From positions 1-5,526 of the forward strand of contig JAIXTZ010000220.1 of assembly GCA_027483745.1 (NCBI GenBank): a stretch of DNA of 5,526 bases. Direction: 5' to 3'. Each line of letters starts with the position of its first letter. Position 1 is the stretch's first letter. Under the pieces are notes generated by a model, which did no database searches, was not told where the DNA came from, and saw only the letters and a program-made list of their open reading frames with translations. The DNA comes from Lysobacteraceae bacterium. Lineage in GTDB: Bacteria; Pseudomonadota; Gammaproteobacteria; Xanthomonadales; Xanthomonadaceae. Below, one piece after another: positions 1 through 5,389 of the stretch. The position numbers and the translations under genes were made by a program.

Positions 1-149
1 CGTTCACCGATGGCCGCCGCACCGGACTCGGTGGTGGCCGTGCCGATGACGGTCGCGCCCTTCGACGCGAGCAGGTCGGCGATCGCGGCACCGATGCCTC
101 GGCTGGCACCGGTGACCAGGGCGATTTCACCGTTCAGTTCGTTGGACAT
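1..149 (-). CDS. fabG: 3-oxoacyl-ACP reductase FabG, N-terminal part (cut by window edge)
   Basis: FabG is the cytoplasmic NADPH-dependent reductase that converts 3-ketoacyl-ACP to 3-hydroxyacyl-ACP in each cycle of type II fatty-acid synthesis. The window contains 49 codons from an ATG at 149; the C-terminal four fifths lie beyond position 1. The visible part begins MSNELNGEIALVTGASRGIG, the classical short-chain dehydrogenase Rossmann start, with the glycine-rich TGxxxGIG nucleotide-binding motif at residues 13-20, after the first beta strand (IALVTG). The catalytic Ser-Tyr-Lys residues are outside the window. Among SDR proteins the FabG assignment rests on its position directly after fabD on the same strand, 57 bp downstream. 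No good Shine-Dalgarno sequence precedes the ATG, but protein alignment supports the start. Confidence is high for the SDR fold and slightly lower for FabG itself. Confidence 0.93.
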   Translation of the reverse strand, partial: MSNELNGEIALVTGASRGIGAAIADLLASKGATVIGTATTESGAAAIGE

Positions 150-185
150 GGCAGTTCGGCGTAAGGATCAAGGGAAAGGGAACAC

Positions 186-229
186 CGCTGGTGCGCGCGG
201 CGCGGCTCAAGCCGCGGCGCCACCCAGCG
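186..229 (-). other. Imperfect hairpin across the fabD stop codon (possible weak terminator or RNA processing element)
   Basis: The outer arms are CGCTGGTG at 186-193 and CACCCAGCG at 221-229, which pair with one bulged base. The inner arms are CGCGGC at 201-206 and GCCGCG at 211-216, closing a TCAA loop that contains the fabD stop codon. On the minus strand the hairpin is followed by a pyrimidine-rich stretch (GTTCCCTTTCCC) without a run of T. It therefore resembles a poor intrinsic terminator or a stability element between fabD and fabG. GC-rich sequence folds easily, so this is a weak call. Confidence 0.3.
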
Positions 230-1148
230 CAGCGTCGAAATCGGCCGGCGTCGACGTGGACTGGCCCAGGAGCGACTTGTCGATGCGCTTGGCGAGGCCG
301 GTCAACACCTTGCCGGGGCCGCACTCCACCAGCGTCGTCGCGCCCATGCCACCCAGCGCCTGCACGCAGCGCGTCCACTGCACCGGGAGGTAGAGCTGGC
401 GCACCAGCGCCTCGGCGATGGCTTCGACGGATTCGTGCGCGGAGGCGTCGACGTTCTGTACCACCGGGATTGACGGGGCGCGCCAGTCGAGGCCGGCGAC
501 GACCTGGGCGAGCCGGTTCGCGGCTTCGCGCATCAGCGGCGTATGCGACGGCACCGAAACGGCGAGCTTGACGGCCTTGCGCACGCCGCGCTCGGCCAGC
601 AGGGCGATGGCGCGATCGACGGCCGCGGCATGGCCGCCAATGACGATCTGGCCGGGCGAGTTGTAGTTGGCCGGCACGACCACTTCGGCATGCGCGGCGT
701 CGGCGCAGGCGGCTTCGACCACCGCATCCTCGGCGCCGAGCACGGCGGCCATCGCGCCAGTACCGGCGGGCGCGGCGTCCTGCATCAGCTGGCCGCGCAG
801 GCGGACGAGGTGGGCCGCGTCGCGGAGCGTCAGTGCACCGGCGGCCACGAGGGCGCTGTATTCGCCAAGGCTGTGCCCGGCCAGCGCGCGCGGCGTGGCG
901 CCGCCGCGGGCCTGCCACAGTCGCCACACGGCGACGCTGGCGGCGAGCAGGGCCGGCTGGGTGTACTCGGTGCGGTTGAGCTGCTCCTCCGGGCCGCCCT
1001 GCGACAGCGCCCAGAGATCCACGCCCGCGCCGTCGCTGGCCTCGTCGAAGGTCGCGCGCACGCCGGGGTTCAGCTCGGAGAGTTCGGCGAGCATGCCGAC
1101 GCTCTGCGAGCCCTGGCCGGGGAACACGAAGGCGAGCGGTGCAGTCAT
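207..1148 (-). CDS. fabD: Malonyl-CoA:ACP transacylase FabD
   Basis: FabD moves the malonyl group from malonyl-CoA to the phosphopantetheine of ACP in the cytoplasm, supplying the extender unit for FabH and the elongating synthases. The 313-residue protein matches the usual length (about 310). It begins MTAPLAFVFPGQGSQSVGML, with the oxyanion-loop GQGSQ at residues 11-15. The nucleophile elbow GHSLGE is at 91-96 (Ser93). Arg118 in LRGQLMQ should bind the malonyl carboxylate. His202 in VPSH completes the Ser-His pair, and Gln251 in RQLYLPVQW matches the conserved glutamine of E. coli FabD. I chose the ATG at 1148 because the family starts there; an in-frame ATG at 1181 would only add intergenic sequence. 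The Shine-Dalgarno is weak (GGA, 8 nt upstream). fabH lies 99 bp upstream on the same strand and fabG 57 bp downstream. All key residues are present, so the enzyme should be active. Confidence 0.98.
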   Translation of the reverse strand: MTAPLAFVFPGQGSQSVGMLAELSELNPGVRATFDEASDGAGVDLWALSQGGPEEQLNRTEYTQPALLAASVAVWRLWQARGGATPRALAGHSLGEYSALVAAGALTLRDAAHLVRLRGQLMQDAAPAGTGAMAAVLGAEDAVVEAACADAAHAEVVVPANYNSPGQIVIGGHAAAVDRAIALLAERGVRKAVKLAVSVPSHTPLMREAANRLAQVVAGLDWRAPSIPVVQNVDASAHESVEAIAEALVRQLYLPVQWTRCVQALGGMGATTLVECGPGKVLTGLAKRIDKSLLGQSTSTPADFDAALGGAAA

Positions 1149-1159
1149 GCAGCGGGTCC

Positions 1160-1195
1160 GGAAAACGAAACGGGCGGCCATGATAGGGCCGCCCG
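1160..1195 (-). terminator. Rho-independent terminator or attenuator between fabH and fabD
   Basis: Read on the minus strand, a perfect 9-bp stem (CGGGCGGCC at 1195-1187 with GGCCGCCCG at 1179-1171) closes a 7-nt loop and is followed at once by TTTCGTTTTCC. That is the layout of an intrinsic terminator for transcripts leaving fabH, though the T tract is interrupted by CG. The tail ends only about 11 nt before the fabD ATG, leaving no room for a separate fabD promoter after it. Read-through, or a promoter inside fabH, must therefore supply fabD. Partial termination or mRNA processing fits better than complete termination. Confidence 0.7.
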
Positions 1196-1247
1196 CGCGA
1201 ATCCGTCTGTACGAGGCGGTATGGCGTCGACCCGCCCGCCCACGGGC

Positions 1248-2222
1248 TCAGTAGCGCATCAGCGCCGAGCCCCAGGTGAAGCCGCCGCCGAAGGCCTCCA
1301 TCAGCACCAGCTGGCCACGCTGCACCTTGCCCGAACGCACGGCCTCGTCCAATGCCAGTGGGACCGACGCCGCCGAGGTGTTGCCGTGCTTGTGCACGGT
1401 CAGCACGACGCGGTCCATCGGCATGGCAAGGCGCTTGGCGGTCGCCTCGATGATGCGCAAGTTGGCCTGGTGCGGGATCAGCCAGTCGAGCTGGGTCTTG
1501 TCGATGCCGTTGGCCTCGAGGGCCTCGTCGACGACGCTGTCGAGCGCCTTGACGGCGTACTTGAAGACGTCGCTGCCGGCCATCAGCACGCGCACGCCGG
1601 CGTTCTTCTCGTCGAGCTTGAAGCCCGAGGACACGCCCACCGGGTTGTACAGCAGCTCTTTCTTGCCGCCGTCGGAATGCAGATGCGTGCTGAGGATGCC
1701 GGTCTCGGCATCGGCCTTCAGCACGACGGCGCCGGCGCCGTCGCCGAACAGCACGCAGGTGTTGCGGTCCGACCAGTCGAGCATGCGGGTCAGCGTCTCG
1801 GCGCCCACGACGAGCACGGTCTTCGCTGCGCCGCTGCGGATGAACTTGTCCGCCGTGGTGAGCGCGAAGATGAAACCCGAGCAGGCGGCGTTGACGTCGA
1901 AGGCCGGGCAGCCGTTGGCACCAAGTCGCGCCTGCAGCAGGCAGGCCGAGCTCGGGAAGATGATGTCGGGCGTGGTGGTGCCCATGACGATCAGGTCGAG
2001 GTCGGCGCCGGTCACGCCGGCCGCCTCCATCGCGCGCAGCGCAGCCTGTTCGGCGAGGTCGACGGTGGTCTGGCCTTCGGCGGCGATATGTCGCTGCTGG
2101 ATGCCGGTGCGCTCGCGGATCCACTGGTCCGAGGTCTCGACGATCTTCTCGAGGTCGGCGTTGGTGAGGATCTTCTCCGGCAGGTAGCTGCCGGTGCCGG
2201 CGATGCGCGAATAGACGGTCAT
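1248..2222 (-). CDS. fabH: Beta-ketoacyl-ACP synthase III FabH (KAS III)
   Basis: FabH starts fatty-acid synthesis in the cytoplasm by condensing an acyl-CoA primer, usually acetyl-CoA, with malonyl-ACP to give acetoacetyl-ACP. The protein has 324 residues against 317 in E. coli, and aligns from [20 protein letters not shown] to the end motif [14 protein letters not shown]. The thiolase-fold catalytic triad is complete: Cys114 in NAACSG, His251 in IPHQANLR and Asn281 in HGNTSAAS. Phe89 (IIFPSSAC) aligns with E. coli Phe87, which helps limit primer length, so an acetyl-type primer is plausible; that is inference. A short insertion around residues 188-205 relative to E. coli accounts for most of the extra length. 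The ATG at 2222 has a good GGAG Shine-Dalgarno 9 nt upstream. The gene sits between rpmF (170 bp upstream) and fabD (99 bp downstream), with terminator-like hairpins on both sides, and plsX is not present. Confidence 0.98.
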   Translation of the reverse strand: MTVYSRIAGTGSYLPEKILTNADLEKIVETSDQWIRERTGIQQRHIAAEGQTTVDLAEQAALRAMEAAGVTGADLDLIVMGTTTPDIIFPSSACLLQARLGANGCPAFDVNAACSGFIFALTTADKFIRSGAAKTVLVVGAETLTRMLDWSDRNTCVLFGDGAGAVVLKADAETGILSTHLHSDGGKKELLYNPVGVSSGFKLDEKNAGVRVLMAGSDVFKYAVKALDSVVDEALEANGIDKTQLDWLIPHQANLRIIEATAKRLAMPMDRVVLTVHKHGNTSAASVPLALDEAVRSGKVQRGQLVLMEAFGGGFTWGSALMRY

Positions 2223-2231
2223 TCTCGAAGG

Positions 2232-2253
2232 CTCCAGGGCGCCCCGGCGCCCT
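2232..2253 (-). promoter_or_regulatory. fabH ribosome-binding site directly abutted by a GC-rich leader hairpin
   Basis: The Shine-Dalgarno GGAG (2235-2232, minus strand) lies 9 nt before the fabH ATG. Directly upstream of it is an inverted repeat, 2236-2243 with 2246-2253, of 8 possible pairs around a 2-nt centre (more realistically 7 pairs with a 4-nt loop). Both arms are almost entirely G and C. The structure would place the ribosome-binding site at the foot of a very stable hairpin and could affect how easily it is reached. The pairing is seen in the sequence; any regulatory role is inference. Confidence 0.5.
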
Positions 2254-2273
2254 TCGCGGGCGTACGGTGGCGC

Positions 2274-2308
2274 AGAAAAACGAAACGCGACGGGGCGAAC
2301 CGTCGCGT
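2274..2308 (-). terminator. Rho-independent terminator after rpmF
   Basis: On the minus strand ACGCGACGG (2308-2300) pairs perfectly with CCGTCGCGT (2293-2285) around a 6-nt TTCGCC loop, and the tail reads TTCGTTTTTCT. This is a convincing intrinsic terminator for the yceD-rpmF transcript, 85 nt after the rpmF stop. I see no clear promoter between it and fabH, so fabH may depend on read-through or on a promoter that I cannot recognise. Confidence 0.8.
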
Positions 2309-2323
2309 CATCGCAGCGTCACC

Positions 2324-2351
2324 CGAAGGGCCGCCGTTGGCAAGCCCTTCG
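2324..2351 (-). other. Inverted repeat downstream of rpmF
   Basis: CGAAGGGC at 2324-2331 is perfectly complementary to GCCCTTCG at 2344-2351, with a 12-nt loop. It lies between the rpmF stop and the terminator hairpin at 2285-2308. There is no T tract on either side, so it is not itself a standard terminator. It could protect the 3' end of the yceD-rpmF mRNA, be part of a bipartite terminator, or have no role. Confidence 0.4.
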
Positions 2352-2392
2352 AGGACGGTCTGAAGGCTGGCGCAGGGCGCCATGCCGGCCGA

Positions 2393-2587
2393 TCACTCGG
2401 CGTCGGAAACCTTCGACTTGGTGTCGATCACCTTCTTGCCGCGGTAGAAGCCATCGGCGGTGACGTGGTGGCGCAGGTGCGTCTCACCGCTGGTCGGGTC
2501 GGTGGCGAGCTGCTTGGCGGAAAGCGCATCGTGCGAGCGGCGCTGGCCACGACGGGACGGGGTGACGCGGGATTTCTGGACGGCCAT
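2393..2587 (-). CDS. rpmF: 50S ribosomal protein L32
   Basis: L32 (bL32) is a small basic protein of the large ribosomal subunit. The 64-residue product begins [20 protein letters not shown] and contains the family signature [22 protein letters not shown] at residues 32-53, close to E. coli L32 (57 residues). It has no cysteine, so it is the zinc-free form rather than the CxxC zinc-ribbon form. A charged tail of several residues ([10 protein letters not shown]) extends past the E. coli end. The ATG at 2587 is 3 nt after the yceD stop. A clean GGAG Shine-Dalgarno (2596-2599, 8 nt spacing) lies inside the last yceD codons, so the two genes are co-transcribed and probably translationally coupled. 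A strong terminator follows. Confidence 0.98.
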   Translation of the reverse strand: MAVQKSRVTPSRRGQRRSHDALSAKQLATDPTSGETHLRHHVTADGFYRGKKVIDTKSKVSDAE

Positions 2588-2590
2588 GGG

Positions 2591-3127
2591 TCAATCTCCG
2601 AGGGTCTTGCGGCCTTTCAGCGCGGCGAGCGCGGCGAAAGGGTTGGTTCTGGGTTGTTCGTCTTCTTCCGCTTCGGCGGTGGCGTCATTCCAGACCGCCT
2701 CCACTTCCGCACTGCCCGGCTTCACCGGAAAAGCCGGGACGGCGAGGATCAGCTCATCCTCGACCAGCTCCAGCGGGTGCAACGCGCCATCCGGTCCCAC
2801 CAGGGCAGGCTCGACCCCTTCCGGAAGCGCCGCCTCCTCCGATTCGTCAGCCAACAAGCCGAGCTGCTGACGCAACGACACCGGATACAGGAACCGCTCA
2901 AGCGACCGTTGGCAAACCAGCGGAAGCTCGGCCTCGGCGACAATGTCGATCGTCGCCAGACCGGAGAGATCACGCCCGAACTCGATCTCGTAGCGGCACT
3001 CGCCCTCGGTGTCCGCCAGCAGGCCGGCGAGCCGGGTCAGGGAGGACAGCGGGACGCGGCCGGTGAAGATACGCGCGGCGGAAACCATCCGCCATGCGTC
3101 CACCACGGAAAGCGAGGTCGCGGACAT
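2591..3127 (-). CDS. yceD: YceD family protein (DUF177), 23S rRNA accumulation protein
   Basis: YceD/DUF177 proteins are small acidic cytoplasmic proteins almost always encoded just before rpmF. In E. coli and plants they are linked to 23S rRNA accumulation or processing. This 178-residue product has the family landmarks: the central LPLVCQRSLERF segment (68-79), the strongly conserved VEDELILAVP block (122-131), an acidic linker (about 145-160) and the C-terminal NPFAALAALKG (162-172). The CxRC pair of the E. coli protein is reduced to one cysteine, since Cys72 is followed by Gln-Arg-Ser. The ATG at 3127 is preferred over Met14 (3088) because residues 10-23 align with the E. coli N-terminus. 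No Shine-Dalgarno precedes it, and the promoter lies only about 10 nt upstream, so translation is probably leaderless. The stop is 3 nt before rpmF. Confidence 0.94.
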   Translation of the reverse strand: MSATSLSVVDAWRMVSAARIFTGRVPLSSLTRLAGLLADTEGECRYEIEFGRDLSGLATIDIVAEAELPLVCQRSLERFLYPVSLRQQLGLLADESEEAALPEGVEPALVGPDGALHPLELVEDELILAVPAFPVKPGSAEVEAVWNDATAEAEEDEQPRTNPFAALAALKGRKTLGD

Positions 3128-3136
3128 AAGCGCGAA

Positions 3137-3165
3137 AGATTAAGCAGGCCTGCCCCCTGTGTCAA
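3137..3165 (-). promoter_or_regulatory. Sigma70-type promoter of the yceD-rpmF transcript
   Basis: On the minus strand a perfect -35 box TTGACA (3165-3160) is followed by a 17-nt spacer and the -10 box TAATCT (3142-3137), which keeps the three most conserved positions TA...T. A start about 7 nt after the -10 box falls near 3129-3131, only 2-4 nt before the yceD ATG at 3127. The spacer holds the perfect palindrome GCAGGCCTGC (3144-3153), which could be an operator. Boxes and spacing are read directly from the sequence; the start point is inferred. Confidence 0.8.
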
Positions 3166-3178
3166 ATCAAGGACCTGG

Positions 3179-3236
3179 GGGCGTTCATACGCCCGCCTCC
3201 TCGGCGGCCCCGCGTTGCCCTGCGCGAAGCGCGGGG
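3179..3236. other. GC-rich inverted repeats in the divergent intergenic region
   Basis: The 145-bp gap between the yceD start (3127) and the next gene's start (3273) contains two hairpins besides the yceD promoter. GGGCGT/ACGCCC pairs at 3179-3184 with 3189-3194 around TCAT. CCCCGCG/CGCGGGG pairs at 3208-3214 with 3230-3236, with an alternative inner fold GCGC-GAA-GCGC at 3222-3232. Neither is followed by a T tract. I could not find a convincing plus-strand promoter for the gene at 3273. Confidence 0.35.
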
Positions 3237-3272
3237 GGCACACTCGAGATCCTCCCTCGAACCCGGTTCCGC

Positions 3273-3779
3273 ATGGACTTCGGCTTTTTCACCTTCGCCC
3301 TCGCCGCCTTCGTGCTGGTCGCCGCCGTGGTGGGGATCGTCTATCGCGGGCGCCGGGTCCGCGAGCGGCGCCTGCGCGAGCTGCTCGACCTCGCGGATGC
3401 GGTGCAAATTCTGCTGGCGCGCGCCAGCGAACGCATGACCGCCTGGCGCGGCGTGGTCGGCCGGGTGGCGGGCGACCTCGGCTCGGGAGCCCAGCAAGCC
3501 CTTGATGGGGAACCGCTGATCCGAGAGGCCAAGCGCGACCTGCTGCAGCACCGGCTGTGGATCCAGTCGAAGGGCCTCCGAGCCACCCGCCTCGAGCTGG
3601 ACGATGCCCGCGCTGCCCTGCAGCGGGCGCACAACCGCTTGGCCGAGCAGCTGGCGGCACTGGAATCCGCGGGTGACGCCCTCACCCAAGCCACCGACGC
3701 CGCCCATGAGGCCGCCCGGCGCGAGCCCGCCTCCCTGCGGCGCTCGGTCGACGGGGATGGGGACGGGCCGCAGTCCTGA
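3273..3779 (+). CDS. Uncharacterised membrane-anchored helical protein
   Basis: I do not recognise a named family. The 168-residue product begins MDFGFFTFALAAFVLVAAVV, a single hydrophobic segment (about residues 4-23) followed by a very basic stretch (YRGRRVRERRLREL, 24-37). This is typical of a signal anchor or one-pass inner-membrane protein with the rest in the cytoplasm. Residues 28-150 are rich in Ala, Leu, Arg, Glu and Gln with no proline apart from Pro81. The part from about 104 to 150 (RATRLELDDARAALQRAHNRLAEQLAAL…) looks like a coiled coil. The tail is short, polar and Asp/Gly-rich. I chose the ATG at 3273 because the hydrophobic anchor starts there; an upstream GTG at 3159 would add 38 residues of intergenic type. 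No clear Shine-Dalgarno or promoter is visible. Third-position G/C bias supports real coding. It diverges from yceD and converges on the glycosyltransferase gene with a 19-bp gap. No function is proposed. Confidence 0.8.
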   Translation: MDFGFFTFALAAFVLVAAVVGIVYRGRRVRERRLRELLDLADAVQILLARASERMTAWRGVVGRVAGDLGSGAQQALDGEPLIREAKRDLLQHRLWIQSKGLRATRLELDDARAALQRAHNRLAEQLAALESAGDALTQATDAAHEAARREPASLRRSVDGDGDGPQS

Positions 3780-3798
3780 GGCGACGACGAGGCCCGGG

Positions 3799-5352
3799 CT
3801 AACGAGCCGGCGGAAGAACCTCGCACGCGGTGTCGCCCCCTGCCCCATGGCGGCGGAAGCCGCGGTAGAGCCAGAAGCGCTTGCCGCCACCGGGACCGTC
3901 GATGGTGGCGACGTACTCCAGCGACTCGAACCAGCGGCACGGACGCGCCACCCATGCCGCGTGGTCGCGCTCCGGCGTCTCGGCGACTTCGAAGGCGATC
4001 CATGCGTGCGTGCCGGGCGCGAGACGCGACAGCGTCGCTTCGTCGTAGCCCCACAGGGCGATCTGCGGCGCCCGGCCGTGCTTGTGGTTGTTCCAATGGT
4101 CGAGCACGAACACCTCGGCGCGGCCACCGAGCGAAAAGCTGAGCTGGGCGGCCAGCATGAAGTGGTCGGCCACCACGACGTCGCCGGGCGCCAGTCGAGG
4201 CCGCAGCGCACCGGCGATCTCGTCCCAGCCGACGAAGTTGTCCGGATAGAGCGCCGTGCCCGCGGCGCGGGCCGCGAGCGTCGGCGAGGCGGGCAGGACG
4301 AAGGCCGCCAGCATCAGGGCCGTCGCGGCCGCCGCCATGCCCGCCGCCCAAGGCGCGACACGCGCCGCCCAATGCGCCTTCGCGGCATCCAAGGCGATAG
4401 GCAGCAGCGTGGCCGCCAACAGGTAGGCGGGCACCGGCCAGTGCAGCGAGAAGCGCGCCTTGTCGACGAAGGGCGCGAGCAGCGCATAGAACAGCCACAA
4501 CCCGCCGCCGGCCAGCGCGACGAATCGCAGGGCGGGCGGCGTCGCCCGGCGATTCACCCACAGCGCCCAACCGAACAGGACATAGAGCAAGGGCGTGGTG
4601 ATCACCGCCTGCAGCAGCGGCTGCAGCAGGCCCTTTGCGTCGAAGTGCCACGGATGCCGTTCCACGAGCTGGAAGTGCAGGCCCGCGCCCTGCATCTCGA
4701 GGTTGTACTGGAAGATTGGCCACCAGGCCGCGGCACCGGCAAGCAGTGCCAGCCATAGGCCGAAGTCCCCGCGCCGGCGCCACCCGCCGGTGGCGAAGAA
4801 CGCGATCGCGCCGACCAGCAGGATCGGGCCGAAGCGGTAGTGGGTGAGCGCGCCGAGGGCGAGGGCGATCGCGAACTGTGCATAAAGCCGGCCTCGCGGC
4901 GCCTCGTCGTCGTGCAGCAGGCCGGCACAGGCATCGAGGGCGAGCAGGGCCGCCGATGTCATCAAGGCATCGGGCAAGGCCATCACGCCCATCGGCATTA
5001 GAAGCGGAATCGGCAGGCTCCACAGCCCCGCGCGCCACGCCTGCGCGGGCGTCCCCAGCCGGCGCGCGATGCGGACCACCAGCCACGGGATCGCGGCGGC
5101 CGCGAGCAGGAAGACGAGTCGCACGCCGAGTTCGCGGGGCAGCGGCAACCCGTCGAGCAGGGCCGAACCGACGCCCACGGCGGCGGCCGTGCCGCCCGGC
5201 AGGTCGGAGTAGGCCCACGCGGGATGCAGGGCCTCCCACGCATAGAAGGCTTCATCGCCGAACAGCGGCATGCTCGCGGCGAAGGCCAGCTTCGCGGCCA
5301 GCAACAGCGCCCAGAGCGCGATGAACTTCACGCGGGCCGACGAATCGGCCAT
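3799..5352 (-). CDS. GT39/ArnT-like integral-membrane glycosyltransferase (PMT_2 type)
   Basis: This 517-residue protein resembles family GT39 bacterial membrane glycosyltransferases, which move a sugar from a polyprenyl-phosphate carrier to a lipid or protein on the periplasmic side. The first membrane helix (about 9-28) is followed by SMPLFGDEAFYAWE, the conserved loop with the acidic pair Asp33-Glu34. Next comes YSDLPGGTAA (48-57) at the place where relatives usually have a DHPP-like motif. MALPDALMTSA (124-134) corresponds to the usual TPD motif, and RFSLHWPVPAYLLAA (300-314) to the typical HWP segment. Roughly ten further hydrophobic helices run to about 354. A soluble C-terminal domain of about 150 residues follows, as in this family. 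The ATG at 5352 directly precedes the first helix and has GAG 6 nt upstream; ATGs at 5391 and 5514 would add sequence overlapping the divergent gene. Substrate cannot be told from sequence, and ArnT function (lipid A aminoarabinose) is only one option. Confidence 0.88.
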   Translation of the reverse strand: MADSSARVKFIALWALLLAAKLAFAASMPLFGDEAFYAWEALHPAWAYSDLPGGTAAAVGVGSALLDGLPLPRELGVRLVFLLAAAAIPWLVVRIARRLGTPAQAWRAGLWSLPIPLLMPMGVMALPDALMTSAALLALDACAGLLHDDEAPRGRLYAQFAIALALGALTHYRFGPILLVGAIAFFATGGWRRRGDFGLWLALLAGAAAWWPIFQYNLEMQGAGLHFQLVERHPWHFDAKGLLQPLLQAVITTPLLYVLFGWALWVNRRATPPALRFVALAGGGLWLFYALLAPFVDKARFSLHWPVPAYLLAATLLPIALDAAKAHWAARVAPWAAGMAAAATALMLAAFVLPASPTLAARAAGTALYPDNFVGWDEIAGALRPRLAPGDVVVADHFMLAAQLSFSLGGRAEVFVLDHWNNHKHGRAPQIALWGYDEATLSRLAPGTHAWIAFEVAETPERDHAAWVARPCRWFESLEYVATIDGPGGGKRFWLYRGFRRHGAGGDTACEVLPPAR

Positions 5353-5389
5353 GCGAGACTCGAGCTCTTCCCCTGCCGCCGCACTGCCC

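Noticed and set aside
1149..1181. An upstream in-frame ATG extending FabD by 11 residues
   Set aside because: The extension (MAARFVFRTRC) is encoded by the hairpin and its tail, and has no counterpart in FabD proteins, which start just before the FVFPGQGSQ strand.
127..2124. A 665-codon minus-strand open frame overlapping fabD and fabH in another frame
   Set aside because: Its product is arginine-rich low-complexity sequence typical of an out-of-frame shadow, and it runs through both verified genes.
2254..2343. A sigma70 promoter for fabH with TTGCCA at 2343-2338 as -35
   Set aside because: No acceptable -10 box occurs 16-18 nt downstream, and the region between the terminator and the fabH ribosome-binding site has no A/T-rich hexamer.
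543..2363. A 606-codon open frame on the plus strand, antisense to fabD and fabH
   Set aside because: It is a by-product of strong G/C third-position bias. The encoded sequence is Gly/Ala/Arg/His-rich with no recognisable domain, while the opposite strand has two complete enzymes with intact active sites.
2267..3505. A 412-codon plus-strand open frame across rpmF, yceD and the start of the membrane-protein gene
   Set aside because: It is antisense to two well-supported genes and enters the membrane-protein gene in the wrong frame, with no domain or plausible start signal.
3273..3779. The membrane-anchored protein as a LemA protein, suggested by the nearby MoxR gene
   Set aside because: It has an N-terminal anchor and helices, but I cannot see the LemA core (NxLVxLRNxVxxAWxxIDVQLKRR-like) in it, and the MoxR gene is on the far side of the glycosyltransferase.
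3780..3798. A bidirectional terminator between the convergent genes
   Set aside because: The 19-bp gap contains the palindrome GCCCGGGC, but it has no loop-forming stem of useful length and no T or A tract.
3341..5239. A 632-codon minus-strand open frame overlapping the glycosyltransferase
   Set aside because: It is the shadow frame of the glycosyltransferase, Arg/Ala/Gly-rich and without the membrane helices or motifs seen in the real frame.
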